The notes under the pieces are model-generated. The model searched no databases, was not told the DNA's origin, and saw only the letters and a program-made list of their open reading frames with translations. A DNA stretch of 8,004 bases from an uncultured Desulfovibrionaceae bacterium (GTDB lineage: Bacteria > Desulfobacterota > Desulfovibrionia > Desulfovibrionales > Desulfovibrionaceae): the NCBI GenBank assembly GCA_947037905.1, contig CAMQUX010000056.1, positions 1-8,004 of the forward strand, in the 5' to 3' direction. Shown here piece by piece: positions 7,023 through 8,004 of the stretch. The number at the start of each line of letters is the position of its first letter. Position 1 is the stretch's first letter. The translations under genes and the position numbers were made by a program.

Positions 7023-7265
7023 AATATTAAACTCAACCGCATACTTAATTCACCCAAGCAAAACACTCCTACTAAACAAATATTTTAAGACTCAAGTAAG
7101 CAATTTTTTCCTGTCAATTTTTCGTTTCACGATATAAAAATACTCTTTTAATGCTCTTTTTTATAAAAAACACTTTTAACAAATATTCTATAAACATCTG
7201 TTTCAACTTATTAATAATACAAAAATAATAAAAATATATCCTATTTTCTAATTATTTTTTATTTT

Positions 7266-7280
7266 TGGAACAGATATTGC
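7266..7280 (+). promoter_or_regulatory. Sigma-54 promoter of the TPR gene
   Basis: TGGAACAGATATTGC fits the sigma-54 pattern with GG and GC separated by exactly 10 bp; the -12 element TTGC is intact, and the -24 element departs from TGGCACG at two places. The predicted start is near 7292, giving a leader of about 52 bases before the ATG. It has the same geometry as the promoter of the flagellar operon facing the other way. Confidence 0.75.
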
Positions 7281-7294
7281 TAACTAGAACTCAT

Positions 7295-7309
7295 GGAGAA
7301 ACTTTCTCC
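7295..7309 (+). promoter_or_regulatory. Stem-loop at the 5' end of the TPR gene leader
   Basis: GGAGAAACTTTCTCC is a 7-bp inverted repeat around a single C, so the real RNA hairpin would have about five pairs and a small loop. It begins about three bases after the predicted sigma-54 start. The 5' GGAG could look like a ribosome site but no start codon follows at a usable distance. It may stabilise the message. Confidence 0.45.
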
Positions 7310-7343
7310 GTAAATACAGCTATCAAATCTATGGAGGTTTATT

Positions 7344-7898
7344 ATGAGTTTTGTCGATTATGAAATTAACAAAGAGTTAGGTGAATGTTATCTTTTTATG
7401 GGTGAACTTGATAAAGCAGAAGAGCATTATCTTAAAGCAAGCACTGCTGCAACTGAAGAAGCTGATGCTTATATAGGTCTTGCAACCGTTGCTGTGCACC
7501 GCACAGATTTAGCTAATGCTGAAACTTTTTATCAAAAAGCGTGCGATCTTCGCCCTTGCGATAAAGCATTATCTGGTCTTGGACTTGTTGCTAACGAATT
7601 AAAAGAAAGCGAAGCAGCTTTTGGATATTTTGAAAAAGCTCTTCAGTTCAACTCTGATAATCTTGTTGCACTTTTAAGCATTGTACGTTTAGCACATGAG
7701 CTTGAAAAACTTGAAACGATTGTTCCTTTTCTTAATGCATATCTTGAACTTAATCCAGCTCAAGAAGATGTACGTTATACCCTTGCAGGTTGCCTTGTAT
7801 GTCTTAATTTACATCAAGAAGCTAAAGAACATCTTTCTATCTTACTTGAAAAAAATCCTAATAATGCTATTGCTCAAGAGCTTATGTCTCAAATTTAA
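7344..7898 (+). CDS. Solo tetratricopeptide-repeat (TPR) protein, function unknown
   Basis: The 184-residue protein is almost wholly TPR. Five units follow in register at about 6-39, 40-73, 73-106, 107-140 and 141-174. The small residue at TPR position 20 falls at Ala25, Ala59, Ala92, Ile126 and Ala160, spaced 34, 33, 34 and 34, and the turn prolines at Pro71, Pro138 and Pro172. There is no signal peptide or membrane helix, so it is probably a cytoplasmic scaffold or chaperone that binds a partner peptide in its superhelical groove. Five cysteines (15, 67, 72, 150, 153) are notable but form no clear metal motif. GGAGG sits six bases before the ATG. It is a single-gene unit, with a sigma-54 promoter ahead and a terminator after. 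Facing a flagellar operon with the same promoter type suggests a motility role, but this is inference; TPR proteins serve many pathways. Confidence 0.9.
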   Translation: MSFVDYEINKELGECYLFMGELDKAEEHYLKASTAATEEADAYIGLATVAVHRTDLANAETFYQKACDLRPCDKALSGLGLVANELKESEAAFGYFEKALQFNSDNLVALLSIVRLAHELEKLETIVPFLNAYLELNPAQEDVRYTLAGCLVCLNLHQEAKEHLSILLEKNPNNAIAQELMSQI

Positions 7899-7910
7899 TA
7901 CCACATTAAA

Positions 7911-7964
7911 TTGCATACAAACGCAAAAAAGGTGTAGATTCACTATCTGCACCTTTTTATGCAA
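7911..7964 (+). terminator. Rho-independent terminator of the TPR gene with nested outer stem
   Basis: The inner stem pairs 7926-7939 with 7945-7958 (14 bp, one GU) around a 5-base loop, and its right arm ends in five T. An outer TTGCAT (7911-7916) and ATGCAA (7959-7964) can also pair, leaving a small bulge on the left. It starts 13 bases after the stop codon and is followed by a pyrimidine-rich tail running to the window end (7965-8004). The A-rich left arm may let it act from the right as well. Confidence 0.88.
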
Positions 7965-8004
7965 CTTTCTTATTTTATTATTTTCTCTTTTTTCTCTTTT
8001 TTTT

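Larger units (their letters stand above)
6490..7265. other. AT-rich intergenic region without a supported gene
   Basis: No frame shows coding character with a start and ribosome site. The region holds a 55-bp tandem repeat (6529-6637), a set of imperfect 36-bp repeats with CATAGAA/TTCTATG inverted arms (6759-6866) and a 12-bp palindrome TAAAATATTTTA (6931-6942). It also has a 14-bp tandem repeat (6995-7022) and a 14-bp palindrome of six T, AT, six A (7157-7170). The stretch just before the TPR promoter (about 7200-7265) is extremely AT-rich and may be curved, as is common upstream of sigma-54 promoters. Confidence 0.7.

Overview
The window is a single flagellar basal-body operon on the minus strand, flgB-flgC-fliE-fliF-fliG-fliH-fliI (6249 down to 304). 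To its right are about 1 kb of AT-rich, repeat-bearing intergenic DNA and one plus-strand gene for an all-TPR protein (7344-7898). Gene order, sigma-54-type promoters and strong base skew toward AT suggest a motile Gram-negative bacterium with low GC. A low-GC member of Desulfovibrionales (Lawsonia/Desulfovibrio-like) is my best guess, but this is inference from style and order, not a match.

Layout. 1-303: non-coding tail with a nine-unit array of an 8-bp repeat and a perfect 17-bp hairpin terminator lying beyond fliI. 304-6249: seven tightly packed flagellar genes. flgB/flgC share one base (TAATG), fliG/fliH overlap by 14 bp, and the other gaps are 16 to 41 bp, so one transcript is likely. 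6250-7343: intergenic. It holds a sigma-54 promoter reading left into flgB, a sigma-54 promoter reading right into the TPR gene, a good sigma-70-like promoter reading right from 6461, and several families of short tandem or inverted repeats. 7344-7898: TPR gene. 7911-8004: terminator and pyrimidine-rich tail.

Function. The operon encodes the inner core of the flagellum: MS ring (FliF), its cytoplasmic rotor/switch partner (FliG), the MS-ring-to-rod adaptor (FliE), proximal rod (FlgB, FlgC), and the export ATPase (FliI) with its regulator/stator (FliH). These parts are built first in flagellar assembly, which fits a sigma-54 (class II-like) promoter at the head. The facing TPR gene has a sigma-54 promoter of the same geometry, which suggests co-regulation. 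Its function is unknown.

Start choice differs from the longest open frame in three genes: flgB (ATG 6249), fliF (ATG 5014) and fliH (ATG 2377) each have a well-spaced Shine-Dalgarno there. I see no mobile element, CRISPR array, tRNA or rRNA, and no clearly new multi-gene system. The points of most interest are the paired sigma-54 promoters around the TPR gene and the repeat-rich intergenic DNA.
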